Positions 1 through 8,582 of a stretch of DNA of 64,000 nucleotides are shown piece by piece; position 1 is the first letter of the stretch, and the number at the start of each line of letters is the position of its first letter. Source of the stretch: SG8-40 sp963792855 (GTDB lineage Bacteria; Pseudomonadota; Gammaproteobacteria; Burkholderiales; Eutrophovitaceae). A program made the position numbers and the translations under genes. A model generated the notes under the pieces. It did no database searches. It was not told where the DNA came from and saw only the letters and a list, made by a program, of their open reading frames with translations. Location: positions 26,468 through 90,467 of the forward strand of contig CAWBXZ010000015.1 of the NCBI GenBank assembly GCA_963792855.1. Direction: 5' to 3'.

Positions 1-416
1 TCGACATGGGGTGCTATGAGGTTTCGTTGGGCGACACGGTCGGTATGGGAACGCCGGTGAAAACCCAGCGCATGATCGAGGCGGTCTGTGCGCACGTTCC
101 GGTTGAACGGCTTGGCGGCCACTACCACGATACTTACGGCCAGGCGATTGCAAACATTCTGGCATCTCTGGAACTGGGGATGGCGACATTCGACAGTTCG
201 GTTGCCGGATTGGGGGGCTGCCCGTATTCGCCCGGCGCCACCGGCAACGTCGCCAGCGAAGACGTGCTTTATATGCTCGACGGCATGGGAATAGAAACAG
301 GCGTAGACATGGACGCCTTGCTCGATGCCGCCGATTTCATTTGCGCGCAGCTGGACCGTCCTACCGTCTCGCGTGCCGGCCGGGCGCTCGGCATCAAGCG
401 CCGCAAGGCGGCCTAG
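1..416 (+). CDS. mvaB: hydroxymethylglutaryl-CoA lyase, C-terminal part (5' end outside window)
   Basis: This is the last 138 or so codons of a protein that begins upstream of the window; the frame is open from the first complete codon at position 3. HMG-CoA lyase splits 3-hydroxy-3-methylglutaryl-CoA into acetyl-CoA and acetoacetate at the end of leucine catabolism. What is seen: the TIM-barrel segment GHYHDTYGQA with the metal-binding His pair, and the family signature GLGGCPYSPGATGN with the catalytic Cys, followed by a short helical tail. Length and end agree with bacterial MvaB. The stop at 414-416 is followed within 20 bases by the next reading frame. Confidence in the family is high; the start cannot be seen. 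Confidence 0.93.
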   Translation, partial: DMGCYEVSLGDTVGMGTPVKTQRMIEAVCAHVPVERLGGHYHDTYGQAIANILASLELGMATFDSSVAGLGGCPYSPGATGNVASEDVLYMLDGMGIETGVDMDALLDAADFICAQLDRPTVSRAGRALGIKRRKAA

Positions 417-435
417 CCGCGGCGAAAACAGCTTG

Positions 436-540
436 AATGCGCCAGTTCTGAATCAACCAATTGCGAAAGAACGAATTCTGAAAGAACCGATTCTGAAAGA
501 ACCAATTCTGAAAGAAACGATCCCGAAAGAAACGATGACC
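436..540 (+). repeat. 15-bp tandem repeat, seven units, in frame with the DUF1289 gene
   Basis: Seven consecutive 15-base units run from 436 to 540. The central units are AAAGAACCGATTCTG (481-495) and AAAGAACCAATTCTG (496-510); outer units are more diverged. The unit length is a multiple of three and the array has no stop in the frame of the downstream DUF1289 gene. There it would encode the pentapeptides NAPVL, NQPIA, KERIL, KEPIL, KEPIL, KETIP, KETMT. A TTG at 433 could start translation through the array; the ATG at 535 falls inside the last unit. The divergence gradient suggests slippage expansion from the centre. Confidence 0.85.
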
Positions 541-711
541 CGCGAAATTCCTTCGCCTTGCGTGAACGTATGCCAGTTGAATCCGGAAACGGGCTACTGC
601 ATCGGTTGCCTGCGCACACTCGACGAGATTGCCGACTGGCTTGAAATGGCTGACGGGGAGAAACTCGAGTTGCTCGCCAGGCTCGACGAGCGCAGAAAGG
701 TGCTGGCATGA
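535..711 (+). CDS. DUF1289 family small Cys-rich protein
   Basis: A 58-residue protein of the DUF1289 family, whose role is not established. The family is recognised by the closely spaced cysteines seen here, SPCVNVC followed by GYCIGCLRT, which look like a metal or Fe-S ligand set, and by the following helix that starts with DEIADW. The start is uncertain. ATG 535 gives the usual family length but has only a weak purine stretch upstream, supplied by the repeat itself. TTG 433 would add 34 residues made of the pentapeptide repeat. The stop overlaps the start of the next gene (ATGA at 708-711), so the two are probably translated together. Confidence 0.8.
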   Translation: MTREIPSPCVNVCQLNPETGYCIGCLRTLDEIADWLEMADGEKLELLARLDERRKVLA

Positions 712-1280
712 ACAATCCGCTGCCGGCGCCGGTGCCGCGCAAGCCGCAACACACGCGAACGATCCAGTGTAATGGCTACCTTCGTGATGACGGACTGTAC
801 GACGTCGAAGGGCGCCTGGTCGATGTGAAGAGCATTGCGTTTCACAACATGGATCGCGGCGACGTGAAGCCGGGCGAACCGATCCATGAGATGTGGCTTC
901 GGCTGACGGTGGACATCGATCTGAATGTTGTTGACGTCGAGGCGTGCACGGTCTGGGGCCCTTACAACATGTGCGGTGACATCGCGCCCGCATTCAAGTG
1001 CCTCAGAGGCCTGACCATCGGCCCCGGCTGGACAAGGAAAACGCGCGAACTCCTCGCCGGCATCAAGGGCTGCACCCACATGGTTGAGTTGCTGGGCCCG
1101 ATTGCCACGACAGCGTTCCAGACGATCTATGCCGATCGCGTTGCGCGCGACAAACGCGAAGGCAGAAAAGAAAAACCGGCCCTGATCGGTTCGTGTCACG
1201 CATACGCGCCCGATAGCCCGGTCGTGGCGGTACGGCATCCGGAGTACTACACAGGCCCCAGGAAAAACGCGGCGGGTTAG
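708..1280 (+). CDS. DUF2889 family protein
   Basis: A 190-residue protein matching the DUF2889 family, found mainly in beta- and gammaproteobacteria and of unknown function. The sequence has the family-like opening, a short Pro-rich N terminus and then RTIQCNGYLRDDGLYDVEG. It also has the central AFKCLRGLTIGPGW and CTHMVELLGP blocks. No signal peptide or membrane segment is visible, so it is probably cytoplasmic. The start codon overlaps the DUF1289 stop by four bases, which implies translational coupling. Assignment to the family is firm; function is unknown. Confidence 0.85.
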   Translation: MNNPLPAPVPRKPQHTRTIQCNGYLRDDGLYDVEGRLVDVKSIAFHNMDRGDVKPGEPIHEMWLRLTVDIDLNVVDVEACTVWGPYNMCGDIAPAFKCLRGLTIGPGWTRKTRELLAGIKGCTHMVELLGPIATTAFQTIYADRVARDKREGRKEKPALIGSCHAYAPDSPVVAVRHPEYYTGPRKNAAG

Positions 1281-1353
1281 CGAACTTCGGACCGACCGTA
1301 CGCCAGTCTTGCGGTAACCTCCGACCGTCTGTGCGGCGCTTTCTTTGCTGTCT

Positions 1354-1638
1354 CTAGCGCCGGTAGCCGAACAACCAGTGGCTGGTGGCGCTGCCCGCAT
1401 TTCGCACCGTGTGCGAAGCGCCCGCGGGAATCAGCAGCTCCTCGCCGGGCCCGGGGCGGTAGGTTTTGCCGCCAAACTCGAACTCGACTTCGCCGTCGAT
1501 GGTCATGACCAGTTCGTCGACGTCATGCACGAAATCCGCCCACACCTGGCCGGGCGGGTCGGTCCAGACTTCGCAACTGAATCCCCGCGCGCGCCAGTCG
1601 GCCGCGACTGCGGATTGGTCGGGCCGCTGCGCACTCAT
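1354..1638 (-). CDS. small cupin-domain protein
   Basis: A 94-residue single-domain cupin. Visible family marks are the DELVMTIDGEVEFEF strand pair, the turn PGPGEELLIPAGASHTVRN and the final strand with HWLFGY. Together these form the small beta-barrel with a His-rich metal site (HDVDE, H of GASHT). The ATG at 1638 lies 14 bases after the stop of the binding-protein gene; an in-frame ATG at 1677 would overlap that gene and is less likely. It is transcribed together with the binding protein. The substrate is unknown; such proteins may be sugar-binding, isomerases or dioxygenases. Confidence 0.8.
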   Translation of the reverse strand: MSAQRPDQSAVAADWRARGFSCEVWTDPPGQVWADFVHDVDELVMTIDGEVEFEFGGKTYRPGPGEELLIPAGASHTVRNAGSATSHWLFGYRR

Positions 1639-1651
1639 TCGCGTTGCGTTG

Positions 1652-2524
1652 TCACTGCGCGTCGATCCAGTAATCAACGGTATACGGGTGCTGCGTCATC
1701 CAGATGCGGGCGGCTTCGCGCGGCGAGAAGCCCTCGACATTGACGAGGTAGTCGAGTTCGGTAACCCAGTCCACCGTGAACTCCATGCGCTTGAGGATAT
1801 CGAAAATATGCCTCGGGATCTTGGCACTCGCTGAATTGTGGGCAACCAGCCAGGCCGTGTCGGCTTCGCCGAGTATCTTCCCGGGCTCTTCCAGGATGCG
1901 CAGGTTTGCAACCTTGTTGAGGTATTGCGGCTGCCACAAAGGCATGACGAACCAGTTCTGCGCCTTGATATTTGTATTGAAGGCGTTGATCCAGTCTTCC
2001 GCCTTGCCGGGAGACAGTTCGTATCCCGCCTGTGACAGATCGTAGTGCGCCATCAGTGTTTTCGATCGCATCATCAGGCCGGAGTCGGCGCCGGGGCCGC
2101 GGATCGTTTTTTCCATCTTCGCCGCGACATCCGGCTTTGCCAGGTCCGCCACACTCTTGACGGCGGACTCGGGAACGTACTCGGGTACCGCCCAGAACAG
2201 TTTCGCGTCCGAATACAGCGGTGTCACCAGCGTCAGGTCCTTGCCGTATTCCTCCCAGTATTGCCCATGCGTGTTGGGAAGCCAGGCCGCCACGAACAGG
2301 TCGAATTCACCTTCGGCAAGCAGCGGATACATCACACTGTGCGGACCCTTCTTCATTGCGACGTTGTAGCCGGAACGCTCCAGAACATTCTGGAACACGG
2401 CGGCGGTCGCCTCGTAGAAAGAAAGATTCACGTGGCCAATCACGACCGTTCGTGCGTGGGCGGCGGAACTGACGAGACATGCTGCGCCCAGAGCCGTGCA
2501 TAGCAAACGTGACAGAAACTTCAT
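1652..2524 (-). CDS. glycine betaine/proline-type ABC transporter substrate-binding protein
   Basis: A 290-residue periplasmic binding protein of the OpuAC/ProX family for quaternary amines. It begins with a clear signal peptide (MKFLSRLLCTALGAACL, cleavage after AHA). The mature part shows the family pattern TVVIGHVNLSFYEA, GEFDLFVAAWLPNTH with an aromatic-box Trp, and late FTVDWVTELDYLVN. ATG 2524 is preceded by AAAGGAG at good distance, so it is chosen over the upstream in-frame ATG. The ATP-binding and permease genes are not nearby, so it either works with a remote system or serves as an orphan binding protein. The cupin gene follows at once. Confidence 0.88.
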   Translation of the reverse strand: MKFLSRLLCTALGAACLVSSAAHARTVVIGHVNLSFYEATAAVFQNVLERSGYNVAMKKGPHSVMYPLLAEGEFDLFVAAWLPNTHGQYWEEYGKDLTLVTPLYSDAKLFWAVPEYVPESAVKSVADLAKPDVAAKMEKTIRGPGADSGLMMRSKTLMAHYDLSQAGYELSPGKAEDWINAFNTNIKAQNWFVMPLWQPQYLNKVANLRILEEPGKILGEADTAWLVAHNSASAKIPRHIFDILKRMEFTVDWVTELDYLVNVEGFSPREAARIWMTQHPYTVDYWIDAQ

Positions 2525-2635
2525 ATTGCCGATCTCCTTTCGTGAAATGTTCGCGAGTGCTGCATGCGTGGTCAATCGTGCCGGAACCGGGATCGCGGAT
2601 GCCAATGCCGGACCTGAGCGCCCGCCCCGGCATGC

Positions 2636-3271
2636 TCAGGTGAGCGGTTTCATTACGACCTTTCGATAACAGGGCCGTTCACTCAATGTTTCGAACCAGC
2701 GCCTGAGCGCCGGGTATTGAGGCCGCGCCTTTTCCAGCAGGTCCTCCGGCAAGGCCAGCCAGCGCCAGACCGCACAACCCATCGGAATGTCGCCCATGCT
2801 GAATCTGTTTCCGGCAACGTGGGTCCGGTTGGCGAGGTGCCTGTCGAGGTATCCCAGCACTTCGGCGCTCCGGTCGAACGATCGCGCGATCGCTTCGGGG
2901 TCACGTTGCTCCGGGGGCGTTCGCACCAGATTCCAGAACAAGGGCCGGAATGCCGGCCAGAACGTCGTGCTGCTCCAGTCCATCCACCGGTCGGCCTCGA
3001 CGCGGACCGCCAGGTCATCCGGCCACAGGTCGCCGGCACTGTGCTTTGCTGCGAGGTAACGGACAATCGCGTTTGACTCCCACAACACCAGTCCGTCGAC
3101 CTCGACCGTGGGCACCAGGCCATTCGGATTCATTGCGCGGTATTGCGGCGTATCGACGATGCCGAATTGGCCGCCGGCATCGACGCGCTCAAAGGGCAGG
3201 TCGAGTTCCTCGCACGCCCACAGTACTTTCTCGACGTTGACGGAATTGTTGCGGCCCCAGATTTTCAGCAT
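2636..3271 (-). CDS. glutathione S-transferase family protein
   Basis: A 211-residue soluble protein with the two-domain GST layout. Residues 1-80 form the thioredoxin-like domain: MLKIWGRNNSVNVEKVLW with the Asn/Ser region at the active site, the cis-Pro loop NGLVPTVEVDG and the glutathione-binding WESNAIVRYLA. The helical C-terminal domain contains RFSMGDIPMG, with the conserved N-cap Asp. It likely conjugates or transfers glutathione; the substrate cannot be told. It starts 13 bases after the nudC stop and is probably in the same transcript. Glutathione synthetase is also in the window. Confidence 0.9.
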   Translation of the reverse strand: MLKIWGRNNSVNVEKVLWACEELDLPFERVDAGGQFGIVDTPQYRAMNPNGLVPTVEVDGLVLWESNAIVRYLAAKHSAGDLWPDDLAVRVEADRWMDWSSTTFWPAFRPLFWNLVRTPPEQRDPEAIARSFDRSAEVLGYLDRHLANRTHVAGNRFSMGDIPMGCAVWRWLALPEDLLEKARPQYPALRRWFETLSERPCYRKVVMKPLT

Positions 3272-3284
3272 GGGTTGTCTCCTG

Positions 3285-4130
3285 TCAGCCGTTTCTCAGT
3301 TCGCTCAACGTTGCGTCGATAAGGCGGCGCGAAATGCTGATGGTGCTTGGCAGTTTCTCGGGCAATCGGTCGAGGCTGAACCAGTCCGCAGCCTCGATTT
3401 CTGCCGGGTCGGGCGTAATGTCGCCCGCCACATAGTCGGCGTGAAAGGCGATCATCAACGAGTGCGGAAACGGCCACGGCTGGCTGGCGAAATACCGGAT
3501 ATTGTTGATCTCGATACTGACTTCCTCGCGCACTTCGCGAACGATGGTCTGCTCCAGCGTTTCACCGGGCTCGGTGAAACCGGCCAGCGCGGAAAACATG
3601 CCCGGTGGAAAGTGCGGCGAGCGGGCCAGCAGGATTTCCGGTCCGCGCTGCACCAGCACCATGATGGCCGGAGCGATACGCGGATAGTGCAGTTGCGCGC
3701 ATGACGGGCACACACGCGAGCGTTCGCCTTCCTTGAGCACCGTCGCGGTTCCGCAACGTCCGCAAAACTGGTGCGAGCGGTCCCAGTCGACGATCTGGAA
3801 CGCACGGCCAGCGAGCGCAAAGATGGTGTCGTCCAGTGCGCCGTAAAGGGCACGCAATCCGGACCACTGCATCCCGGCAGGCGCGGGTGTCGCGTCCTCG
3901 ACTTCAGCGGCGAAACAGTGGCGGCCCGCCAGTGCGCCAAGGTATTGCGTTCGAAGCGCGGTCAGACCCAACGCGGCCGGATCACGCGCCACCGGTATTC
4001 GCACGCCGTCCTTGTCGTACGCGACCAGAGCGTGGTTTCCCATGTAGACGAACCACAGGGCGGGTTCGTCCAGTTTCTCCGGCGCCGTGTACGACGCAAC
4101 GAAGTTCTCCGGTGCCGACAGAATCATCAT
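3285..4130 (-). CDS. nudC: NAD+ diphosphatase (Nudix, NudC type)
   Basis: A 281-residue NADH pyrophosphatase that hydrolyses NAD(H) to NMN(H) and AMP and can remove NAD caps from RNA. Seen in order: an N-terminal domain, a zinc ribbon with FCGRCG and CPSC pairs, and the Nudix box GFTEPGETLEQTIVREVREE. The NADH-specific motif SQPWPFPHSLM follows about 20 residues later. All catalytic glutamates of the box are present. Length is typical. It lies between lpdA and the GST gene on the same strand with short gaps. Confidence 0.95.
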   Translation of the reverse strand: MMILSAPENFVASYTAPEKLDEPALWFVYMGNHALVAYDKDGVRIPVARDPAALGLTALRTQYLGALAGRHCFAAEVEDATPAPAGMQWSGLRALYGALDDTIFALAGRAFQIVDWDRSHQFCGRCGTATVLKEGERSRVCPSCAQLHYPRIAPAIMVLVQRGPEILLARSPHFPPGMFSALAGFTEPGETLEQTIVREVREEVSIEINNIRYFASQPWPFPHSLMIAFHADYVAGDITPDPAEIEAADWFSLDRLPEKLPSTISISRRLIDATLSELRNG

Positions 4131-4224
4131 CGGCGCTTACCCCGCGAACGATCGGCCGATGGTGCGCGTACAGGAGCCGGTGTTTCGTGCTCGCTGCGTC
4201 GGATGCGTTGCTGCCGGCATCGAT

Positions 4225-6024
4225 TCAGCGTTTCTTCGGCATGTACAGGTCGGTAATCGATCCCTCGGCAATTTCGGCCGCAAAGAAAACCGTTTCGGAC
4301 AATGTCGGATGCGGGTGGATGGTCAGCCCGATGTCTTCCGCATCGGCGCCCATTTCGAGTGCGAGTACCGTCTCGGCAATCAGTTCACCGGCGTTCGGGC
4401 CGACCATGCCGGCGCCAAGCAGGCGCTTGCTGGACTTGTCGAACAGCAGCTTGGTCATGCCCTCGTCGCGCGCGGTTGCCAGTGCGCGCCCGCTCGCTGC
4501 CCACGGGAATGAGGCTTTCTCGAAGTCGATGCCCTGCGCCTTCGCCTGTGTTTCGGTCAGGCCCATCCAGGCAATCTCCGGGTCGGTATAGGCGACCGAG
4601 GGAATGGTGCGTGCGTCGAAGGCGCGCTTGTGACCGGCGATGACTTCCGCCGCGAGCTTGCCCTCGTGCGTTGCCTTGTGCGCGAGCATCGGTTCGCCGA
4701 CGATGTCGCCGATGGCATGGATATGCGCGACGTTGGTTCTCATCTGCTTGTCGACAGGGATGAAGCCGCGCTCGTTGACCGTGACACCGGCCGCTTCGGC
4801 ACCGATCGAACCGCCATTGGGGCGGCGGCCTACGGCGACCAGCACCCGGTCGTAGACCTGCGGGTCGGGCGCGTTGTCACCCTCGAATGTCGCCTTGAGT
4901 CCGTTCTTCTGCGCGGTCAGCGCAGTGACCTTGGTCTTGACGTAAATGCCCTGGTAACGCTTTTCCAGGCGCTTGTGCAGGGGACGGACCAGGTCGCGGT
5001 CGGCGCCCGGAATCAGACTGTCAGCGAGTTCCACCACCGAAATCTTGCTTCCCAGCGCGTCATAGACGGTCGCCATCTCCAGGCCGATGATGCCGCCGCC
5101 GATGACCAGCATGCTTTTTGGCAATTCGGTCAGTTTCAGCGCATCGGTGGAGTCCATCAGGCGCGAGTCGTCGTAAGGAAGCCCCGGAATGCGAGCCACC
5201 TGTGAACCGGCGGCAATGATCGCGGAGTCAAAGGAAACCTTCTTGACGCCGTCGGCGGTTTCAACCTCGATCATGTGCGGCGAGACGAATTTGCCGGTGC
5301 CGTGCACGACCTGCACCTTCCGCTGCTTCGCGAGGCCGGCGAGGCCGCGTGTCAGGCGCTCGACAACGCCGTTCTTCCAGCCGCGCAGTTTGTCGATCTC
5401 GACTTTCGGTTTCGCAAACGCCAGACCGTGTTCTTTCATCTCTTCGGCTTCCGAAATCACCCGCGCTGCGTGCAACAGCGCTTTCGAGGGAATACAGCCG
5501 ACGTTGAGGCATACCCCGCCCAGCGATTCATAGCGCTCGATCAACACCACTTGCAGCCCGAGGTCGGCAGCACGAAACGCCGCGGTGTAGCCGCCGGGCC
5601 CGGAGCCCAGCACCACCACCTGGCCGTGGATGTCGCCTTTTTCGCTCGCCGCCAGTGGCGCGGCCGCTGCCGGTTGCGCAGCTGCTGTTTTTCCTTCCGC
5701 GGCTTTCGGGGCGGCTGCCGCAGGTGCCGGTGCTTCAGCCTTTGTCCCCGGCTTGCCTTTTTCCTGCACTTGCGCTGCTTCGGCCGAGGCGGCTTCGAGG
5801 GTGAGGATCAGGTTGCCTTCGGAGACCTTGTCGTCGACTTTGACTTTCAGTTCCTTGACTACGCCGGCCTCGGGCGAGGGCACGTCCATGGTGGCCTTGT
5901 CGGACTCCAGCGTGACAAGTGAATCTTCCTTTTCAACGCGGTCGCCCGGTTTGACGAGAACTTCAATGACAGGAATGTCCTTGAAATCGCCGATGTCCGG
6001 TACTTTTACCTCAATCAGTGGCAT
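4225..6024 (-). CDS. lpdA: dihydrolipoyl dehydrogenase with N-terminal lipoyl domain (E3)
   Basis: A 599-residue E3 subunit of 2-oxoacid dehydrogenase complexes; it reoxidises dihydrolipoamide with NAD+. Residues 1-80 are a biotinyl/lipoyl domain with the lipoylation motif ESDKATMDVP. An Ala/Pro-rich linker (about 85-130) follows, then the flavoprotein: GSGPGGYTAAFRAADLG for FAD and the redox disulfide GGVCLNVGCIPSK. Next come the NAD site GGGIIGLEMA, AIGDIVGEPMLAHKA, and the C-terminal base motif HPHPTLSE. ATG 6024 is chosen because the lipoyl fold begins there. E3 with its own lipoyl domain is common in betaproteobacteria and Neisseria, usually behind aceEF. Here aceE and aceF are not adjacent. 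Confidence 0.95.
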   Translation of the reverse strand: MPLIEVKVPDIGDFKDIPVIEVLVKPGDRVEKEDSLVTLESDKATMDVPSPEAGVVKELKVKVDDKVSEGNLILTLEAASAEAAQVQEKGKPGTKAEAPAPAAAAPKAAEGKTAAAQPAAAAPLAASEKGDIHGQVVVLGSGPGGYTAAFRAADLGLQVVLIERYESLGGVCLNVGCIPSKALLHAARVISEAEEMKEHGLAFAKPKVEIDKLRGWKNGVVERLTRGLAGLAKQRKVQVVHGTGKFVSPHMIEVETADGVKKVSFDSAIIAAGSQVARIPGLPYDDSRLMDSTDALKLTELPKSMLVIGGGIIGLEMATVYDALGSKISVVELADSLIPGADRDLVRPLHKRLEKRYQGIYVKTKVTALTAQKNGLKATFEGDNAPDPQVYDRVLVAVGRRPNGGSIGAEAAGVTVNERGFIPVDKQMRTNVAHIHAIGDIVGEPMLAHKATHEGKLAAEVIAGHKRAFDARTIPSVAYTDPEIAWMGLTETQAKAQGIDFEKASFPWAASGRALATARDEGMTKLLFDKSSKRLLGAGMVGPNAGELIAETVLALEMGADAEDIGLTIHPHPTLSETVFFAAEIAEGSITDLYMPKKR

Positions 6025-6233
6025 GTCGTTTCTTCTTGTAACGCGAGTAAACAAAAATCAGCCGGCGAACGGTTTTCGGTTCCGGCTGCTTATTGGCAAG
6101 GTTACCAGTGTACCGCCGGCCGGCGCTTGCCGGTTTCCGGGCCGGGCCGCGTCAATCGCTCAAAAACGGAGAATCCGCCGGGATCGTTCCGTCATTTCGT
6201 CGCGGCGATAACGGACAGATTCCGTGATCTGTT

Positions 6234-7490
6234 TTATCCGCGAACATGCCCGTCACCCAGCACGACCCACTTCAGCGATGTCAGCCCTTCCAGTCCGACC
6301 GGGCCGCGCGCGTGAAGTTTGTCGGTTGAAATGCCGATCTCCGCGCCGAGGCCGTACTCAAAGCCGTCGGCAAAACGTGTTGACGCATTGACCATGACCG
6401 AGCTCGAGTCCACTTCCCGCAGAAACCGGCGTGCCCGGCTCCAGTCCTCGGTGACAATCGCGTCGGTATGCTGCGATCCGTATTGCGTGATGTGGTCAAT
6501 CGCTTCGTCCAGGCCGTCCACCACGCGTACCGCCAGTATCGGCGCCAGATACTCCGCATACCAGTCTTCCTCGGACGCCGCCTTCATTCCGGCAACCAGC
6601 GCGCGCGCTGCGTCGTCGCCGCGCAGTTCCACGCCCTTGTCGATGTAAATTCTTGCCAGGGCCGGCAGGATGGCGCCGGCGATGTCCTTGTGCACCAGCA
6701 GCGTTTCCAGCGTGTTGCAGGTGCCGTAACGCTGCGTCTTGGCATTGTCGGCGATGCGTATGGCCTTTTCCTTGTCGGCCTTGTCGTCGATATACACGTG
6801 ACACACGCCGTCCAGGTGCTTCAGCACCGGAATCCGCGCTTCGTTTGAAACGCGTTCGATCAGGCCCTTGCCGCCGCGTGGCACGATGATGTCCACGTAT
6901 TCCTTCATCGTAATCAGCTCGCCGACCGCGGCACGATCGGTCGTTTCGATGACCTGCACTGCCTTCTCCGGCAATCCGGCGGCACGCAAACCTTCGTGCA
7001 CGCAAGCACCGATCGCCTGATTCGAGTGTATCGCCTCGGAGCCGCCGCGCAGAATGGCGGCGTTACCGGCTTTGAGGCACAAGCCCGCCGCGTCTGCGGT
7101 GACGTTCGGACGCGACTCGTAAATGATGCCGATGACACCGAGCGGCACGCGCATGTGTCCGACCTGGATGCCGCTCGGACGATAGCGCATGTCGCTGATT
7201 TCGCCGACCGGGTCGGGAAGCTGCGCAATCTGGCGCAATCCTTCGGCCATGGCGGCGACGCTCTTCCCGTCAAGTGTCAACCGGTCGATCATGGCCGCAT
7301 CCAGACCTCTGGCGGTTGCGGCCTCGACATCCCTGGCATTCGCTTTCAGCAACCCGGCGCTGTTACGTTCGATGGCGAGGGCAATCGTTTCGAGGGCCAG
7401 ATTCTTGGCACGCGTTTCGGCGCGCGCGAGCTCGCGCGAAGCAACGCGCGCGTCACGGCCAATGCCGTACATGTAAGACTGAATATCCAT
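6234..7490 (-). CDS. proA: gamma-glutamyl phosphate reductase
   Basis: A 418-residue NADPH-dependent reductase that makes glutamate 5-semialdehyde in proline synthesis. It belongs to the aldehyde dehydrogenase superfamily. The catalytic Cys is in RYGTCNTLETLLV; NADP-binding segments VIYESRPNVTADAAGL and LRGGSEA are intact, as is the late FADGFEYGLGAEIGIST signature. Length is standard. It follows holA by 68 bases on the same strand, an order seen in many betaproteobacteria. proB is not in the window. Confidence 0.96.
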   Translation of the reverse strand: MDIQSYMYGIGRDARVASRELARAETRAKNLALETIALAIERNSAGLLKANARDVEAATARGLDAAMIDRLTLDGKSVAAMAEGLRQIAQLPDPVGEISDMRYRPSGIQVGHMRVPLGVIGIIYESRPNVTADAAGLCLKAGNAAILRGGSEAIHSNQAIGACVHEGLRAAGLPEKAVQVIETTDRAAVGELITMKEYVDIIVPRGGKGLIERVSNEARIPVLKHLDGVCHVYIDDKADKEKAIRIADNAKTQRYGTCNTLETLLVHKDIAGAILPALARIYIDKGVELRGDDAARALVAGMKAASEEDWYAEYLAPILAVRVVDGLDEAIDHITQYGSQHTDAIVTEDWSRARRFLREVDSSSVMVNASTRFADGFEYGLGAEIGISTDKLHARGPVGLEGLTSLKWVVLGDGHVRG

Positions 7491-7558
7491 GGAAGTGTGT
7501 GCCCGCCGTTATGACGGGATTTTACAGCGATTCGCCGATGCGAAGGTCCGGCGCCGGG

Positions 7559-8566
7559 TCAGCCTTGCGGCATCAGGGTCACGCCCAGATCCAGCAGGGC
7601 ATCCCAGACGTCGCCTTTCGACAGGCCTTTTGCCATTCGGTCCACCCGCGCCGCTTTGCCCAGCGCGAGAAGCAACTGCCGCTGGTCGAGTTTGCGCAAT
7701 GCCTGCGGCAGCAACTTCTGCCGGTCGCCCCATATGCGAAGCTCCTGCATTGCCTGGCGCATCGACACGCCGCGGTCAAGCAGGATTCTGACGCGGCCCA
7801 TTGTCCGCGCTTCCTCGGCAACGGCCCACAGCACCAGCGGCACGGCTGCGCCCTCGCCGCGCAGCCCGTCGATCATACGTACGAAATGGGCACGATCGCC
7901 GCGCAAAATGGTGGCGCCGAGTTCGAATACATTGAAACGTGCGACGTCCAGCACTGCGTTCCTGACGTCCTCGAAAGGCAGCTCTCCCGGCGCAAACAGC
8001 AGCGCCAGTTTCTGCACCTCCTGGTGCGCCGCCATCAGATTGCCTTCGACGCGTTCGGCAATGAAGGCGACCGTTTCACGCGAAGCACTTTGCTCCTGTT
8101 GCGCCAGCCGTTTCAGGATCCAGGCCGGCAGCTGATCCCGTGTTACCGCCTTGGCGTGAACCGTTTCACCGGCTTTTTCCAGCGCGCCAAACCAGCGCGA
8201 TCCCAGCGCCTGTCGATCGAGTGCCGGCAGGCTCACTACGGTCAGCGTGTCCGGCGGCAGCGAGTCGCAGTATTCAACGAGCGCCTCGGCGCCGTTTCTT
8301 CCCGGCTTGCCGTTCGGTATGCGCAGGTCGATCATCCGCTTGCTGGCAAAAAGCGAGAGGCTTTGGCCCGCTTCGCGTAGCGCGCTCCAGTCAAAATTCG
8401 CTTCCGAGATAAATATTTCACGTTCCTCGAAACCGGCGGCAACGGCGGCAGCACGGATGCGGTCCGCGGCCTCGAGTGCAAGCAGCAACTCCTCGCCGAA
8501 TACCACGTAAAGCGGCGCGAGTTCGCGATTGAGCCGTTGGGGAAGCTGGTCGGAGTCGAATCGCAT
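7559..8566 (-). CDS. holA: DNA polymerase III subunit delta
   Basis: A 335-residue clamp-loader subunit that opens the beta clamp. It has the AAA-like fold without a functional Walker motif: PLYVVFGEELLLALEAADRIR near the start, RMIDLRIPNGKPG, and the C-terminal collar with LRKLDQRQLLLALGKAARVD. Length agrees with HolA. It starts 16 bases downstream of the ptsI stop and is followed by proA. Confidence 0.93.
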   Translation of the reverse strand: MRFDSDQLPQRLNRELAPLYVVFGEELLLALEAADRIRAAAVAAGFEEREIFISEANFDWSALREAGQSLSLFASKRMIDLRIPNGKPGRNGAEALVEYCDSLPPDTLTVVSLPALDRQALGSRWFGALEKAGETVHAKAVTRDQLPAWILKRLAQQEQSASRETVAFIAERVEGNLMAAHQEVQKLALLFAPGELPFEDVRNAVLDVARFNVFELGATILRGDRAHFVRMIDGLRGEGAAVPLVLWAVAEEARTMGRVRILLDRGVSMRQAMQELRIWGDRQKLLPQALRKLDQRQLLLALGKAARVDRMAKGLSKGDVWDALLDLGVTLMPQG

Positions 8567-8582
8567 CGGTAGCGAAACCGCT

